Source of the DNA: Salminus brasiliensis | Taxonomy: Eukaryota; Chordata; Actinopteri; Characiformes; Bryconidae | Reading direction: 5' to 3' | DNA: 64,000 bases | Assembly (NCBI RefSeq): GCF_030463535.1 | Contig: NC_132891.1 | Coordinates: 9,943,449 to 10,007,448 of the forward strand | Shown: positions 27,330 to 40,900 of the stretch, one piece after another | Numbering within the stretch: position 1 is the stretch's first letter | Layout: each line of letters starts with the position of its first letter | The notes under the pieces: model-generated | What the model was told of the DNA's origin: nothing | Database searches by the model: none | The model's input: only the letters and a program-made list of their open reading frames with translations | Program-made: the position numbers and the translations under genes

Positions 27330-28415
27330 ATGAGCGACTCCACTCTGCCCTGGGCAGAAGCAACATACGCTGTGGACCGTAACCTCAGCAGGACCCTCAG
27401 CGACAGTGTCCATAGTAGTGATGTGTGGAGCATCAGTGGCAGTGGTCCATGGGTGCTAGCAATCATGCTGTCCCTCATCATTCTGATGACGGCTTGTGGG
27501 AACATCCTGTTGATAGCCCTGGTCTTCGCCCACCGGTCACTGAGGTGCACTTCTAACTGCTTCCTAGTGTCACTCTTCTTTTCCGACCTGATGGTGGCTT
27601 TGGTGGTGATGCCGCCTGCCATGCTGAACGTTCTGTGTGGGACCTGGGTTCTCTCTCCAGGATTCTGTCCTGTCTGGCTCTGCTTTGACGTGATGTGCTG
27701 CAGTGCCTCCATCCTCAACTTGTGCGTGATCAGCCTGGACCGCTACCTCCTTATCATCTCCCCCTTACGCTACAAACAGCGCATGACCCCGCCCCGGGCT
27801 TTGCTGCTTGTGGGTGGCGCTTGGGGCTTGGCAGCTCTAACCTCCTTCTTGCCAATAAAGATGGACTGGCACAGCCTGGGACGTCCACAGGACCACTCGG
27901 GACACAGCTCGACCAATGCCACAGTGCCAGAGTTGAGCACTTACTATCCCCCTTCATACTTCCAGTTGTCCAACTCGGGCACCCCATCTCTGCAGTGCCG
28001 TCTGAGTGTCACCCTGCCCTTTGCCTTGGTGGCCACCTTCCTCACCTTCTTCCTGCCCTCCACAGCCATCTGCTTCACCTACTGCCGCATCCTGCTGGCT
28101 GCCAGGCGGCAAGCACGTCAGGTAGAAGCGCTCACACATCCTCCGTATCCGCATCACTCTCCAGGCGAGCCCTCCCATCCTCCTTCACTTGGACATGTTG
28201 TCCAGGACGGAGATGACTACAGCCACCAGGATCCTCCAGTGTCACGTCACGTTCCGGTGAGAAGACAGAGTGGACAGTTGGGGGAGGCAGGGCAAAGGAA
28301 TAGGATAGCAACAGTTAAAATGAGAAACCGAAAGCGTACCGTTGGAGGAAGCCAGTCTAGTGTGAAGTCTAGTGTCTAGCATGTGGGCACGCATGTGTGT
28401 GAGGGAGAAAGAAAC

Positions 28416-28479
<64 letters not shown>

Positions 28480-30116
28480 GGAGAGAGGGTGAGAGAGAGG
28501 ATGCAACGTGCACTCACATGCTCATGCTGAAGTTAGCCTTGCCTTTCTGCTCTCATCCACTGTATTCTTCAGTCCATAAAATGACGGGGTAATAGAGTTG
28601 ACACAGTGAAAATACCTGTGTCCTTCATTCACAAGAAGGCAAAAAAAAAATGAGAGCATGAGTGGGAGGTGAAAGAGTTTTAGAATCAAAAGAGGTTTCT
28701 CATAATGCAGGTGGAAAACACACTAAATGGAAATGTGCAGATACATCTGTGACTATACAAGGTGCTAAAAGCTAAATAAACCAAGTTACAGTGAGGTAAA
28801 GTCCTTGGAGATGTGTAAGGATCTATCAGGCTCAGCATAAAGAACCTAAGCACAATGCACTGCCGCACTCCATGCACTCAAGGATCTTGATCTTCTGAAA
28901 CAGGGCAAAATTAATAATCACTTGTAAACGTTCACCAAAGTGTGCCTGTTCTAAGCAAAATCTTTCTGAAAATCTGTCCTTCCTTCCCACAGCTGTCAGT
29001 GAACAGTGAACGGCGTCTGGCTCACAGGCAGGGGAAGAGGGCACTGAAGGCTAGCCTGACACTGGGAGTTCTGCTGGGGTTGTTCTTCAGCGCCTGGTTG
29101 CCCTTCTTCATCGCCAACATGGCACAGGTGAGCACCCGTAAGTCCCTATGAATCTTAGAAGTGTTGTGGTCATTGGACAGTCCAGTCAAATGCCATCCAA
29201 AACAGCTAATGCCTTCTTTAAAATGTGTCTAGTCCTCAACCTATTATTTCCCACAGCCTTCTTCTCCAAAGACCACTTGATAGATGCATAATTCTTGAAT
29301 TCACGCTAATTGTGCACACCACTCTCCGTCTCAGAATCAATGCTGAAGCCTCTGACATTTTGAAAGACTGACAAATAGAAAGTCCCCCTATTTAATTGTG
29401 TAATTATACCCATCCCGCTCTCAAATTATACCCGTCCTGCTTTCAGTAATCCAGTCATCTCACCCCCCATCTGTGTCCCTCACTCTTCTCCCACGGAAAA
29501 CAGCACAGACTCGGAGAGCTTCTGGGCGCGCCTGTCTGTTTCCCTCCTTCACACTCAATATGGTGTGTGAATAGCTCTCTCTTTCTCTCTCTCTCTTGCT
29601 CTCACTCCCTCTCTTACCCTTTTCATCTTCCCTCAAGCCTCCCAGTTCCCTTTCCTCTGGTGAAACGAGACGTCCATGACCTTTTCCACTCTTCTCAACA
29701 CCTGAGTAATGACCTCTTCCATGATCTAAGACCTTTTTGTTTTTGCTTCGTTCGTTTAGGCCGTGTGCGAGTGCATTCCTCCCTCTCTCTTCGATGCCAT
29801 AACTTGGCTGGGCTACTGCAACAGCACCATGAACCCCATAATCTACCCCCTCTTCATGCGGGACTTTAAGAGGGCACTGGGGCGGCTGTTGCCTTGCTGC
29901 TCTTCCTCGCGCATCCCTAGACGCCCTTCACCACCACTCTCACTCTCCCTGCGCAACTCGGGTGAGCCTCAGTTACCCAGCGAGCCTCCCTCGCTGGCCT
30001 CAGACCCACCACAGCCACCAGCTACGGCAACCGATGCAGTAAACCTGCTGGATGCAGAGCACGGCGAGATTGACCTGCCTTTACTCCTGCCTAACCAGGT
30101 CGACGCACTTGACTGA
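27330..30116 (+). CDS. htr6: Serotonin receptor 5-HT6 (class A GPCR)
   Basis: Exons: 27330-28256, 28993-29127, 29760-30116, giving 472 residues plus TGA (human about 440). A Gs-coupled neuronal amine receptor. Seen: N-glycosylation site NLS at 18; TM1 ACGNILLI (Asn58); TM2 [10 protein letters not shown] (Asp86); TM3 [12 protein letters not shown] with amine-binding Asp120 and DRY at 137-139; Cys113 and Cys223 for the loop disulphide; TM5 [18 protein letters not shown]6 [13 protein letters not shown] (Trp344); TM7 [16 protein letters not shown] (379-383). [18 protein letters not shown] and [19 protein letters not shown] match the 5-HT6 subtype. Introns fall in intracellular loop 3 and extracellular loop 3, as I recall for mammals. 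Extracellular loop 2 is long, and the C-tail ends in an acidic segment. Convergent with tmco4. Confidence 0.95.
28257..28992 (+). other. htr6: htr6 intron 1 with (GA)n microsatellite
   Basis: The 736-bp intron starts GTGAGA and ends CTTCCCACAG. The exon 1 reading frame stays open for 40 codons past the donor to a TAG ending at 28379. A nearly pure GA run occupies about 28422-28476. Confidence 0.85.
29128..29759 (+). other. htr6: htr6 intron 2
   Basis: The donor is CACAG|GTGAGC and the acceptor TTCGTTTAG. Contains a short near-duplicate of TTATACCC(A/G)TCC at 29404-29440 and a CT-rich stretch at 29575-29650. Nothing else recognised. Confidence 0.75.
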
Positions 30117-31972
30117 GGGGTGTCTTGATAGACTGAGGATAACACAACACCCCCCCCCCCCACCACCACCCTCCCCCAACAACAACAAACCAAAACCAAA
30201 CGGGAGTGACGATACAGCCCATAGATTACACACAAAATGTGCAAAGACAGAGACCAAAAAAAGTGTTAAGATTCTTTGGAGGCTGTGTATTCAGATCACC
30301 CCTGCCAAAATTGTGTGGGGGTGTTCGGCGTTGAGACCAACCAAATCGAGACAGCACCACGCTATGAAGATGAGCATGAAGGTTGCCTGGGATGCATATA
30401 AAGCAGAAACGCAGAGCCTGTAAGAGCTGTGCAACACATCTCCCACTTCTAGCATTACCATAACAACCACAACAGATGGAAGACAAGATGAGAGTGAAAG
30501 GAATCTCACTAATACCCACCACAATGTCAAGTGGCTGTCCGTTAAGCTGTAACAAGTTCTTTAATTAAGAATCTACATTGGTTTTTCGAGAGGTGAGCAA
30601 AGCTGGGGCATCATTTCTGCAAGGCTGTTTGCCACAAAAACAGCCACTTCTACATTCACACTGTCAGCTGTTAAAACGATTTACAAGTTAATAGAATTTA
30701 GAAACAATTTACATTTACAATTCAAACAATTCCAGTTACTTTTAGTCCAGTACGATGCGAAAAGGTGATATCTTGGGCGGTGAAAGCACCAGCTTTCTTC
30801 TATGTGGGAAGTGCTAACATATCTAATATGTTTTATTATGAGATTGGTGTGGAATTTTGCATAGCAGATTTTTTAACCTTATAAAAAGCTGGGTTTCTCA
30901 GACAGGGATCAAACATAGGATCCCTGGACTAGGATTAATTCCTGCCCAGCATAAAGTTTTGACTTTGATTTGATCTGGGCAATATGACAATATTTTAGCG
31001 TACTGTGATAAAGTAAGGTTATTGTTTATGTTTATTATTTAATCATTTCTTGAAACAAGCAAAATGACCCGCCTATACAGTAAGACTGAATACTGTAATA
31101 ATATTCTTACAGCAATCTCATAATAAGAAATATTAAATTTATTGCAAGAGGTCATATTTTTGTTGTGCATGCCTGAATCCAAGCCTAGTCCTGTGTTTAA
31201 TAGCAAACATCATTACTAGTACTGTACATGGTACTGTAGTTTGAGTGATTGCTGATGACATCCATGATTTTAATCAAATTCTAATCAAGTCTGTAAAGTA
31301 ATCATTTCAAAGCGAATTGCATTTTATAATTTGGCAAACCTAAACCTTCTCTCTGTAATAGCTGTCAGGTCTGATTCCACCTCATAGCAGTGGAATAACA
31401 AAACCCGGACTTAATCAATGGTACCTCAATTTTTGGTAAACATAGGACAAGGCTAACTACTAAAATAGAGCCTAACACAGTTTAGATAATTCTCAGGTTA
31501 AATGAATACTGTAAACTACAACATTTTGGTGGTCACCTTATTAGAAGAAGAAGGAAATTCAATATTTTAAAAGTACCCAAGAAGGCAGTAAAATTTGTGT
31601 CTTTTTAGGCACCATTTGTTAAGTTAAATGAGGCCACAAAACTAGCCTAATTCTATGCTCATTAGCAATAACTTGAAGTTAATGTTGTTTGGACTCTTTA
31701 TTTTTTTAATCTTAATACTGACGTGGGGTAATTTGGGGAAATCACACAGATAGTTTAACCTGTACAAATCGGCCAGTCAATCCCTTATGAATTGCATTAT
31801 TGGAGCTCCTCTAGCAAAACTGATCCAACTCAAATAGGGCTTAACAGACCTGATTCATCATGTGGAAAGCTTTGTAATTAGCTTGTCGAGCTAAATTAGG
31901 TGTACACAGCAGAGAGGCCACTGAACAGTGCTCAGCAGGGGCACTCCAAGACAATGTCTGAGAAGTGGCGAG
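30117..31972. other. htr6 3' UTR and convergent spacer to tmco4
   Basis: Starts with a C-run (30150-30160) just after the htr6 stop. No canonical AATAAA for htr6 was found close by. The tmco4 poly(A) signal is at 31697-31702 (minus). The rest is AT-rich without recognised repeats. Confidence 0.5.
31697..31702 (-). terminator. tmco4 polyadenylation signal
   Basis: TTTATT on the plus strand reads AATAAA on the minus strand, about 270 bp beyond the tmco4 stop codon. It lies 1.6 kb from the htr6 stop, so the two 3' UTRs need not overlap. Confidence 0.45.
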
Positions 31973-34900
31973 TTAGCCTACATCACCATTTGAGTCCACA
32001 ATTGTTGTCGCAGAGACTTCTGGGACTGGGGTATGAAGAGAGTGTGTGGGTGGTGTTGTGGCTGGCTGAGAAAAGGACAATTTGCCATTGGCTAGCTGGT
32101 CCTTTGCAGTTCGTGTTGGCTGGTGGGTGTCTGTATCTGTTTTTTCAGCAGTCCAGTGTGTGGTGTCCCAGTCCCAGGACACATGTTCGGGGTCTGGGTG
32201 ACTTTCGCCCGCTTCCTCACCTCTGCCCTGACAGTCTGTGCCTTCATTGACCTCAGTTGCACAACAAACACTGCAGTCCTTTTGACCAGTGTCAGCATCA
32301 CTGAGAGAGTCCAGCAAGTCTGATATGTCTGGAATATCCCAGCCATCTTCTTGTTCTTTTTTGGCACCACATTCCTCTCCTTCATTCTTTGAGGATGTTA
32401 CAGGGTTTTCCTCCAGTTGTCCATTCTCTTTGGAAGGCTGGATGTCTCGCAAGTCCAGTTTCCCCTGAGCTGCAGTCACTATCTGAGGCTGGATAGCCAT
32501 TGTCCCAACTCCTTCCTTGGTAGGAACACCAACTGCTACAAGGATTGTGTCCATCTGACGCATGTAGTCCAAGTGACCTTTAACCTGACAAGATTAAAAA
32601 AGTAAGTTTACAACCAATGATAGACTCACAGATTCTTACAAAGTAACTTTGAGCTGGTCTACATTCCATATCGTGGTACTGTATTTACTGTATTTCAAAA
32701 CCATGTTCCTCTCTTTCAGTCTTCACAAGTTTTGCTTTCTTTGTCCTTTCTTTGGCATGGTCTAAATGATTTGTCCTTCAATGTTTGTATTAGGGATGTC
32801 CTGATCCAATCTGAATATCCTAAAGCTGACTGTTAACCAATAACTATACAATCCAATCTTCACATTTCTATAAATAATACAGTCCCACAACTGGGTAAGA
32901 CGTGCTGTTATTTAACACTAGTAAACACCAGTAAAATCACTGTTTTTTAAGTTTATATAATAAGACATTTAGTTAGTTTGGTAGCAACTTATTTAAAATG
33001 ACTGTTTTAAACTTTACAGAGTGTTTAATGTCTTATAATCCAGTCTGACTGACCTACCTGGCCATTCAGATCCCAGTTCCTTTAAAACGCTACAGTCAGA
33101 TCACTTTGTACGCGTGTGTGTGGGGGTATATGTTCATTTATGACTTTATTTTATTTAAGAAAACATTTTTTTACTGATAAGTGTGTTTACTTTACCACTC
33201 AAACTCTCCATTCCACCTTAAATAGCGAAACAGTTACTGTCTACATTTCAATAGCAGAACCTAACTGCATCATTTAAGGTGGAACGGAAAGTTCGAGTAA
33301 GCGGGACAACCTTTGCCTTGTTTTGACTGCTAACTGGTAATGTCACAGATTTCTCGCATGTTAAGCAGCTGTTAATGTCACCTAGAAAATGCCAGAGGGC
33401 GCAAAAACAAGGATTGGAAGTGGATTGGGCTTTTAAAGCTGACACCCGATCCATTTAAAAAATGTCCGGATTGGCCCTCAACATGTCACGGGATCGGATC
33501 GGGACATCCCTAGTTTGTAATCATCTGATCTCAATGCCTTGCTCTTGTGCACAAATAAAATCCTGCAATCTATTTAAAATAATTTTTACAGTTGGTTTAA
33601 ACCGCTCAAGCAGAGTTGGCTGACCTAACCCTGGTCAAGGTTCTTCTGCTATAACTTGCGCTCAACGTCCAATGAATGTGCACTGCTTATCACAAGTACC
33701 TTTATTTACTCTCAGTCACAAGGACTCTTATTCCATGTGCCAGTCAGCAGAGTGAGCTGAGTGGTTATTTGATTTGACAGTGCTGGAGTACTACAGGAAG
33801 GACTCTATTCAATGTTGTTTGGTTATACAGTAACTGTATAATAAATGCTTCACTCAACTGTAGTTTTCAGCCACTACACTGGCTTGGTTTGTAAAGATCT
33901 CAATCATCATGTGATCTCCTTCATACAATAGTTTTGCAACTGCATTCTTTGTGGTTGGCCTTTCAACACAAGACCATATATGTATTAAATTTTTCCCCAA
34001 AGGTCCACTTATGACATTTGTGTTGGTTTATGTACTCTTTCTAATTAAACAAGGTTTTTTATTGTTAATGTGCCTTAAAGACTGATATATAAAGGTCTCT
34101 TGCTCTTGGTGATTTTGTGGGATGTTACAAAAACAATTTATTTAAAATGGGCTGTTTTTGCAGCTTAATGTCCATATATGGACTCTACCAGAAGAGACTG
34201 GACACTGGTTGGAATGCTTAACATGGCAGCCATATTATAGAAAGTCTTGTCCTGTGTTAGCATTTACATGGGGCCCATCATGAAGAATATGAAGAGCTCG
34301 CTTTTATGTAGCATACGTACAGGAGCAGAGCGGATGAGTAGAGGCTTAAGCAGGGCTGCCAATTCACACGCAATATAGCTCTAATCTCACGGCACACTGT
34401 GCCGTTTCTCACACATTTTAATGACCCCTCGTTCTCTTGGCTAGATGTCGCTGCAGTTTCACTGATAATACATATTCTGGACCAGCAATGGTGGCCTTCT
34501 GAAAAAGTTAAGGAGAGCACCCCCGCCACCTTTCCTCAGCCAGTCAACTGCATGATGCATAGATGCTACCAGACTGACAGATTGAAACAATGTCACCTAA
34601 CCTACACTGTTAACATATCCTAGAGGAATCTCTTTAGGTGCTTTGAGGAACCTTCAAGAAAGGATTTTAGAAGAAAAAGGTTCCTTGAAGTTCTCTCAAA
34701 GCACCTTTAGAGGTTTCAAACTAAAGAACTTCCAAACGTTTTTCAAAGATCTTATACTTTTAACAGTGTAGTAAAGATTATTAAACAGCTGTAACTCCAG
34801 AATCTGTAATTTTTTGTAAAATGTTTATTAGGAATACTATACTTGTATCCTGTGGGCCTGGGGAGTGTTCTGTTTGTGGGCACTGCCATTTACTTACCAC

Positions 34901-37900
34901 AGATGACAGATCCACATTAATTATGCGACGTGTACCAGAGTTGATTGGCTGCAGCCCTGCCACAGAGAGCTGAACACTTGAACTTCTATACAAAAATCCA
35001 AGAAGCCAATCACCTCTAAAAGAGAAAGATATTTATACTTATTATCAAATGTCCCTCATTAATATGTCCTCAGCATACATGCAATTAGTGTTGTTCTCAC
35101 CTGCAATATCCGTTAACAATCTTTCCCGCAACGACTTTGGAGAGCCGATCCCACGTTTTTTCAGATCCATCCACAGGGGCTCCCAGCAGAATGACATCTT
35201 CCACAACACCTTCACTACCTAACCGGTAATGAGACATGGCATGTCTTTCAATGTTCCAGAGTAGATAAGGCTCGACATTGCAGCCCACGCACTGCAAATT
35301 AATGCCTTTCCTTCATTCAGTAGAGACAAAGAGAAGGCTCTAAAGCAGTACATGCTACACTACTCTTCAATATTCACATCCCTGATGTGCCCAAGTGAAC
35401 AATGTTCAATGTCCAAGTCTTCCTGATCTTGGTCGTACCACCCTGCCCTTCACATTTTAGTGTGTTCTCTAAATCCCAGACAAATCACCAGTCCTTTAAT
35501 AAACCATTCCTAAGGTAAAGTGTGTTTTACCAAAAAAAGCAAAAGGTAAAGGGATACTACAGGGAGTTGGGAACCTTTGTTTCTCCAAAACACAAACAAC
35601 AGCAAAAAAAACAATAAAAATCATCACCTTGATCATTTGCGAGCTCCTCCAGACAGAAGTAGATGACTCGAGCTCCAAGGCTAAAGCCAATCAAACTGAC
35701 AGGTCTCTTTCCCTTCAATGAGACAAGAAAAGACAAAATGCGCAGTTAAGGGCACTATTCTAATAAGTAGCTCTGTACTTGAGCCCAGACACCAAAGGCT
35801 GGTTAACTCACTTCCTATATGTTGCTATATATGGGGGAGGCCACAGAGTGTAGCTTTTAGGAGTAGAAGAAAGAAACTTATTCCATCTAACTTTTCCATC
35901 TAACACCTCACTAACCTGTTGCCGGCTCCGGAGCACTTGGGCAAGGTGCTTTCCCACCTCTGCCGAACGGCTCAGGCACACTCCCCACGGGTTGTCAATC
36001 ACGCTTGCTACTGCCAGCAGAGATGCTGGCCAGGTCAGGGCCGTTACAATGCCTGCACACGAGCAAGACGGGAAATCTTCAGTCAATTAAAGATTGATGC
36101 GAGCTGAACCATGAACCCACATTAATGTTTGACACATTAAAAGCATTTGCTTTTCTCAGAAAAAACTTGGTGGGTCAAGGTGAAGCTTTAAATATGGAAC
36201 TGTTCAGAAGTGAAGGGAGGGAACGACTTCATCTTGCCAAAGTGCAGATTTTGCTACATTGAGGAAGCGGCAAATAAATAATGTTGCTCAAACGCTGTGG
36301 AAAAACGTGTCAACTACTCAGGGTTCCAATGTAGTGATACAAAGCCTTATTCAGAGCAAGTCTTCAAATCCTGCAGTCATTGAAATATTATCGTATTATC
36401 GTTGTCGTTCTCGCATAAAACCTTTATTTCTATTTTCTATTTTAATTTCCGCCATCTTTCACTTTTTGACATCATTCGAATCTGGCAGTTGTATGCCATG
36501 ATGAATGGATCAATAAAAAAAAGGAAAGTAAAAGAAAAGGGTTTTTCTTCTCCTAAAAAGTTGACATTTAGAGATTTGGACAAAGTTTTTACGTGACAGC
36601 AACAATATGTAACAGCTGTCAAACCTGCCCCATGCTTAGCAGAATAGCTAACGGAAATCCCACCTGACAACACAGTGTATTTGAGGGCCTCCTGGGCCAC
36701 AACGCTGACAAGTCCATCCCACAGGGAGTCAAGTATGCACCCCAGATCCCGCAGGTAGCGTGACTCCCACTTCAGACAGTATTGCTCTCCACAGGAACCT
36801 AGACTTCGCCATGGAGCCTGGAAGGAACCTAGAATAAGCACAGAGTGGAGGAAAGACCAGAACAAAAGATGTCCAGTTATTTCTGTCACAAAGGCGCCCT
36901 ATTATTAGGGTAAAGCACCTTTTTGTGATTCTATTGCTACATAATGCAGTATTGCAGTTCAACTGCAATACATTAAATCCCAAATGTAAAACTGATATAA
37001 TTGGCTAAAGATCTTCCTATATTTCAGTGGGGTCCAAAAGTCTGAGACTACCTTGGTTAAACACCTAAGGAAAATGATCTAGAACATCTGAGATTGGTCA
37101 GAAACAGTTCACACAAAAAGGACACTTAGGCTGCATCTGCATATATTTTAGATTTCTGCAAAATCATGCACTATACGTCCAAATGTTTGTGCACATCCCT
37201 TTACATTGCACCCATTGCTGAGACAAATGTGCAAAGGAGCACACACAGGTTGTCTAGTCCCTGTAGAGAAGTGCTACCAACAGCAGTGCTCCAAAATCTA
37301 GTAATACAAGCCTTCCCTGGAAAGTAGACTTAGAGTTACTCCAACAAAACTCTTTTTTAATACCCTTAATGTTAAATGTCCAAATACTTTTGTCCACACA
37401 GCATATTATAAAATAAAAGTATAGTATTGCAAAGAAAAAAAAACATATCATGATAATCTTAAACATCCTTAGTTACTACCTACTTACAAAATACTGCATG
37501 TATTTTCACATTCTTCTTCTACTAGTTAATGATGATTATTATCATAATGATGCTGAATAGTAAGTAGTTAATGATGTTGCATTAAACACTGACTGTATTT
37601 GCCACTGCAGAGCCATCCTGTCACAGCCACAGTGAGATGAAGGTGCTTCCCCGAGCTCAGAGGAAGGAACTCGAACTCTTCAATCGCACCCACTCGTTTG
37701 TTCATCTTATACCCTGATAACGAGTGAGGAAAGTAAATGAGCACGACAGGTACGAAATCACAACAAAGACAGTCCAAAGAAAAAAACAATCAAAGCGCAA
37801 GAGTAAGTATCCTCTGACTCCCACCGGCATGATGGAGAGGTAATTAGGCTCTCACAGATAACGGTGGTCACAGTCAACTCACCAGTTAAGCCTGCTCCTG

Positions 37901-40900
37901 CAGCACCAAAGAGTGAGGCCATAATGGCGATGCCGGTGGCTGATCCCAGAGCGGCAGCCCCTCCTGCCCCCAACACTGCCCCTGCCCCAGCCGCCACTAG
38001 AGGTGCAGCCAGACCCCCTGTCACACCTAGGACATGCACAAAACAAGGGGGACATTCAGGGTCATTGGAAGACTGTAGTACTAGAGTCCCTATAGTAATT
38101 GGTATTATTTTGGTATTATTAAGGGCTCCCATCACGGAAAACTGAATTTTCCTTGCTTTACTGAATTAAAGACACCTGATGTGATATGTGAATAGTGTTA
38201 AACCTCAGTCTCCAGTCCATACCATCCAGATCTGGAAAGTAAGCTGTGAAAACATCCCATTTTAAATAGCTGTTTTCATTCACATACCTATGCCTATTCA
38301 GCCTACCTAGTTTAGCAGTAACAGAAATTGTTTAAGAGATAAAGAGAGGTTGGAAAACAGTCGTGTAAAAATTAATTATGACCTTTTTTGGGACATAAAG
38401 CTACACAAACAGCGTAACTGAACTAAGAAAACCTTAAAATACAATTAAAGAATCTATAGGATTATGGGTCCAGTTTTACATATCCTCACTTTAACATTTG
38501 TAGTGGTCTGCTATGTCTATGCTACGACTATGTGCCGAAATCATAGCATTTTTATGTGCATGATGCAAGTGTTATCCTCCAGGACATATGTCTGTATGAT
38601 GCCTGTCCTTCTGGCTTCCATGCTTTGTTATTTATAATAGCTGAATGTTTTTATAATAATGAAAATAAACAAAAAATAGAATACTTTTAGTGGTGGGCAT
38701 TAAAATATCTACAGTGTGTGCATGTTTGTGTGTATATATGGACAGTGAGGTGATGGACAGAGACATAATGCACACAATGTACGCTGACTGTCATTTATGG
38801 AGGAAGATGCATAACACAGCATTGCCTGCTGACAGAAAGCAGTAATGATGTTTAGACCTACCAATTACTGTGCCCCCACCAACAGTGGCAAGTCCAATCA
38901 GCAAGTAACGGCGCAGTTTGCGCCCCCTCTCTTTCTTCCGTCTTCTTGATGACTCTTCTCTGTGGACAAAATGAGTTATGAGTCAGTGGTGGAAGAATTA
39001 TTATGGGCATGCAGGGATCGGGCACCCAGAATAACGACTCCTTATAGGCATGAAATGGGATGTTTGATGAGAAAGCAAAATTGTTTTCACAAAAAGTTTT
39101 ATTTACTTACAGTTTTAATGAATCCTTATTGGATGCAAGTTGGTACAAACACAGAAAACACAAGCTGTCATTTTACTTCAGTCAAAGTTTACTCACAGGT
39201 AACACCTGCACCCTGCTTACAGTAACGAATGCTAATATAATGTACAACAATTCTGATGAAGCTCTAACGGCATGAGCATTTAATTCTTTATGAACAGAAG
39301 CAGTGAACCTTTAGTTATGGCCAGCCAAAACACCAATAGCTGAGTGAAACAAAGTAGAAACCTTATAATAACCGATAATAAATGTGTTTAAATATGTGTT
39401 TTATATATTACATATATAATCTGAATTTGTAAGTGTAATTTACATATAATTAATTATGTAATTAACTGTGTAATGATACTCAAATATTACAAAAATAGGC
39501 AAGCAAACTAATAAGTAAGCTAATAAGCAAGTAACTAACTATGTACCTAACAAACAGGAAACTAACGCTGTAACTCAGGTACGTGTGTCCACACGTATCC
39601 GTCCACATCTCCTTGTGTAATGTACTATGCAAGTCACAAAACTACAGATTCTTAATATAAACAGCATTACATATTTGTAACAGAACAGTATTTATATTTA
39701 TTCAGATGTCGAAATGTAGTGCCATCTGCATGCAGACATAATTTTATGACATGGAGTAATACAGGGAGTAAGGAGGCATTTGAGATTCCGCCCGAAAATT
39801 GCATGTGTTGTGACGTCAGTGTTTTGATAAAGCTCTGTTTTTGAAAAAATTGAAAAAAATATTTTCAAAAAGCTTAACCTTGGAGAGCATTTTTGGAAGG
39901 CTTTTTAGTGTTCACGGACCAAAAACAAAGCAAAATACAGACCAAAAAAAAATAATCTGGATACATGCTTGACAGGGTCTAATAACTAATAAGTAAGCTA
40001 ACTATGTAAGCTAACTAAGTAGCTAACTATGTAACTAATAAGTAACTAACTTTATTACTAATAAATAAGCAACTAATAAGTAAGTCACTATATAACAAAG
40101 TAAATAACTAACTATATAACTATCTACCTTCTTATTTAACTAATAGGTAATTACCTACCTAAGTAACTAATTATTAAAAACTGCAAAATGGCAGTACTGA
40201 CTCCAGACTTCTAAAGATTTATACGTCCCCTAATCCCACTACACAAACTAAAAAACAATTAATTTTGTTTGCTACATTTTACTGATACACTTGAATGATG
40301 CCGCTAGACAGTTCATGAGGACAGCATAAGAAGACTGATCTCTTACTCGCTCTCCTCCCCTCCTTCTCTCAATCGTTCTCCAAGTGTCTCCTCAAAGTCC
40401 TCCAGTTGCTGAGGGCAGACACGCAGCAGGCAGCTCACATGACGGATCAGGACACGAGCCCTGGCATCATACTGACCTAGAGCAGGGTATCAGGAAAGGG
40501 ACCACAGCATTAAACAAAAGCCCAGACTCTCAGATCATATAACATGTTTAAATATGTCCAGAATCGAGCTGCACAATATCTTGTATGTTAAGCATTTTAA
40601 ATAATATAAATGGCATCTAATTCCAGTGGTTATTACTGTGTGCTGTGAGCATCTCGACCAAGCACACAGTTCCAGATGTGAGTGTTTTCTTTAAGACAGT
40701 GGTTCTATCAGTATGTGCGAAGAACCTTTGGTAAGGATTATTTATATCCACTTCTGTAGCTTTTTAAATGGTTCCTTTTGTAACCAAACATGTTATTCTC
40801 CAGCATCGCTGCAGCACCTCTACTTTTACAGTTTAATTTATAAAAGGACTCTATTTTGATCCGAAAAGGCAGGCCACATGCAGGTCTGCACCATGTCACA

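Larger units (their letters stand above)
32585..34897 (-). other. tmco4 last intron (intron 13)
   Basis: 2.3 kb carrying a hAT-type element at 32791-33512 and a foldback MITE at about 34602-34772. No exon recognised. Confidence 0.6.
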
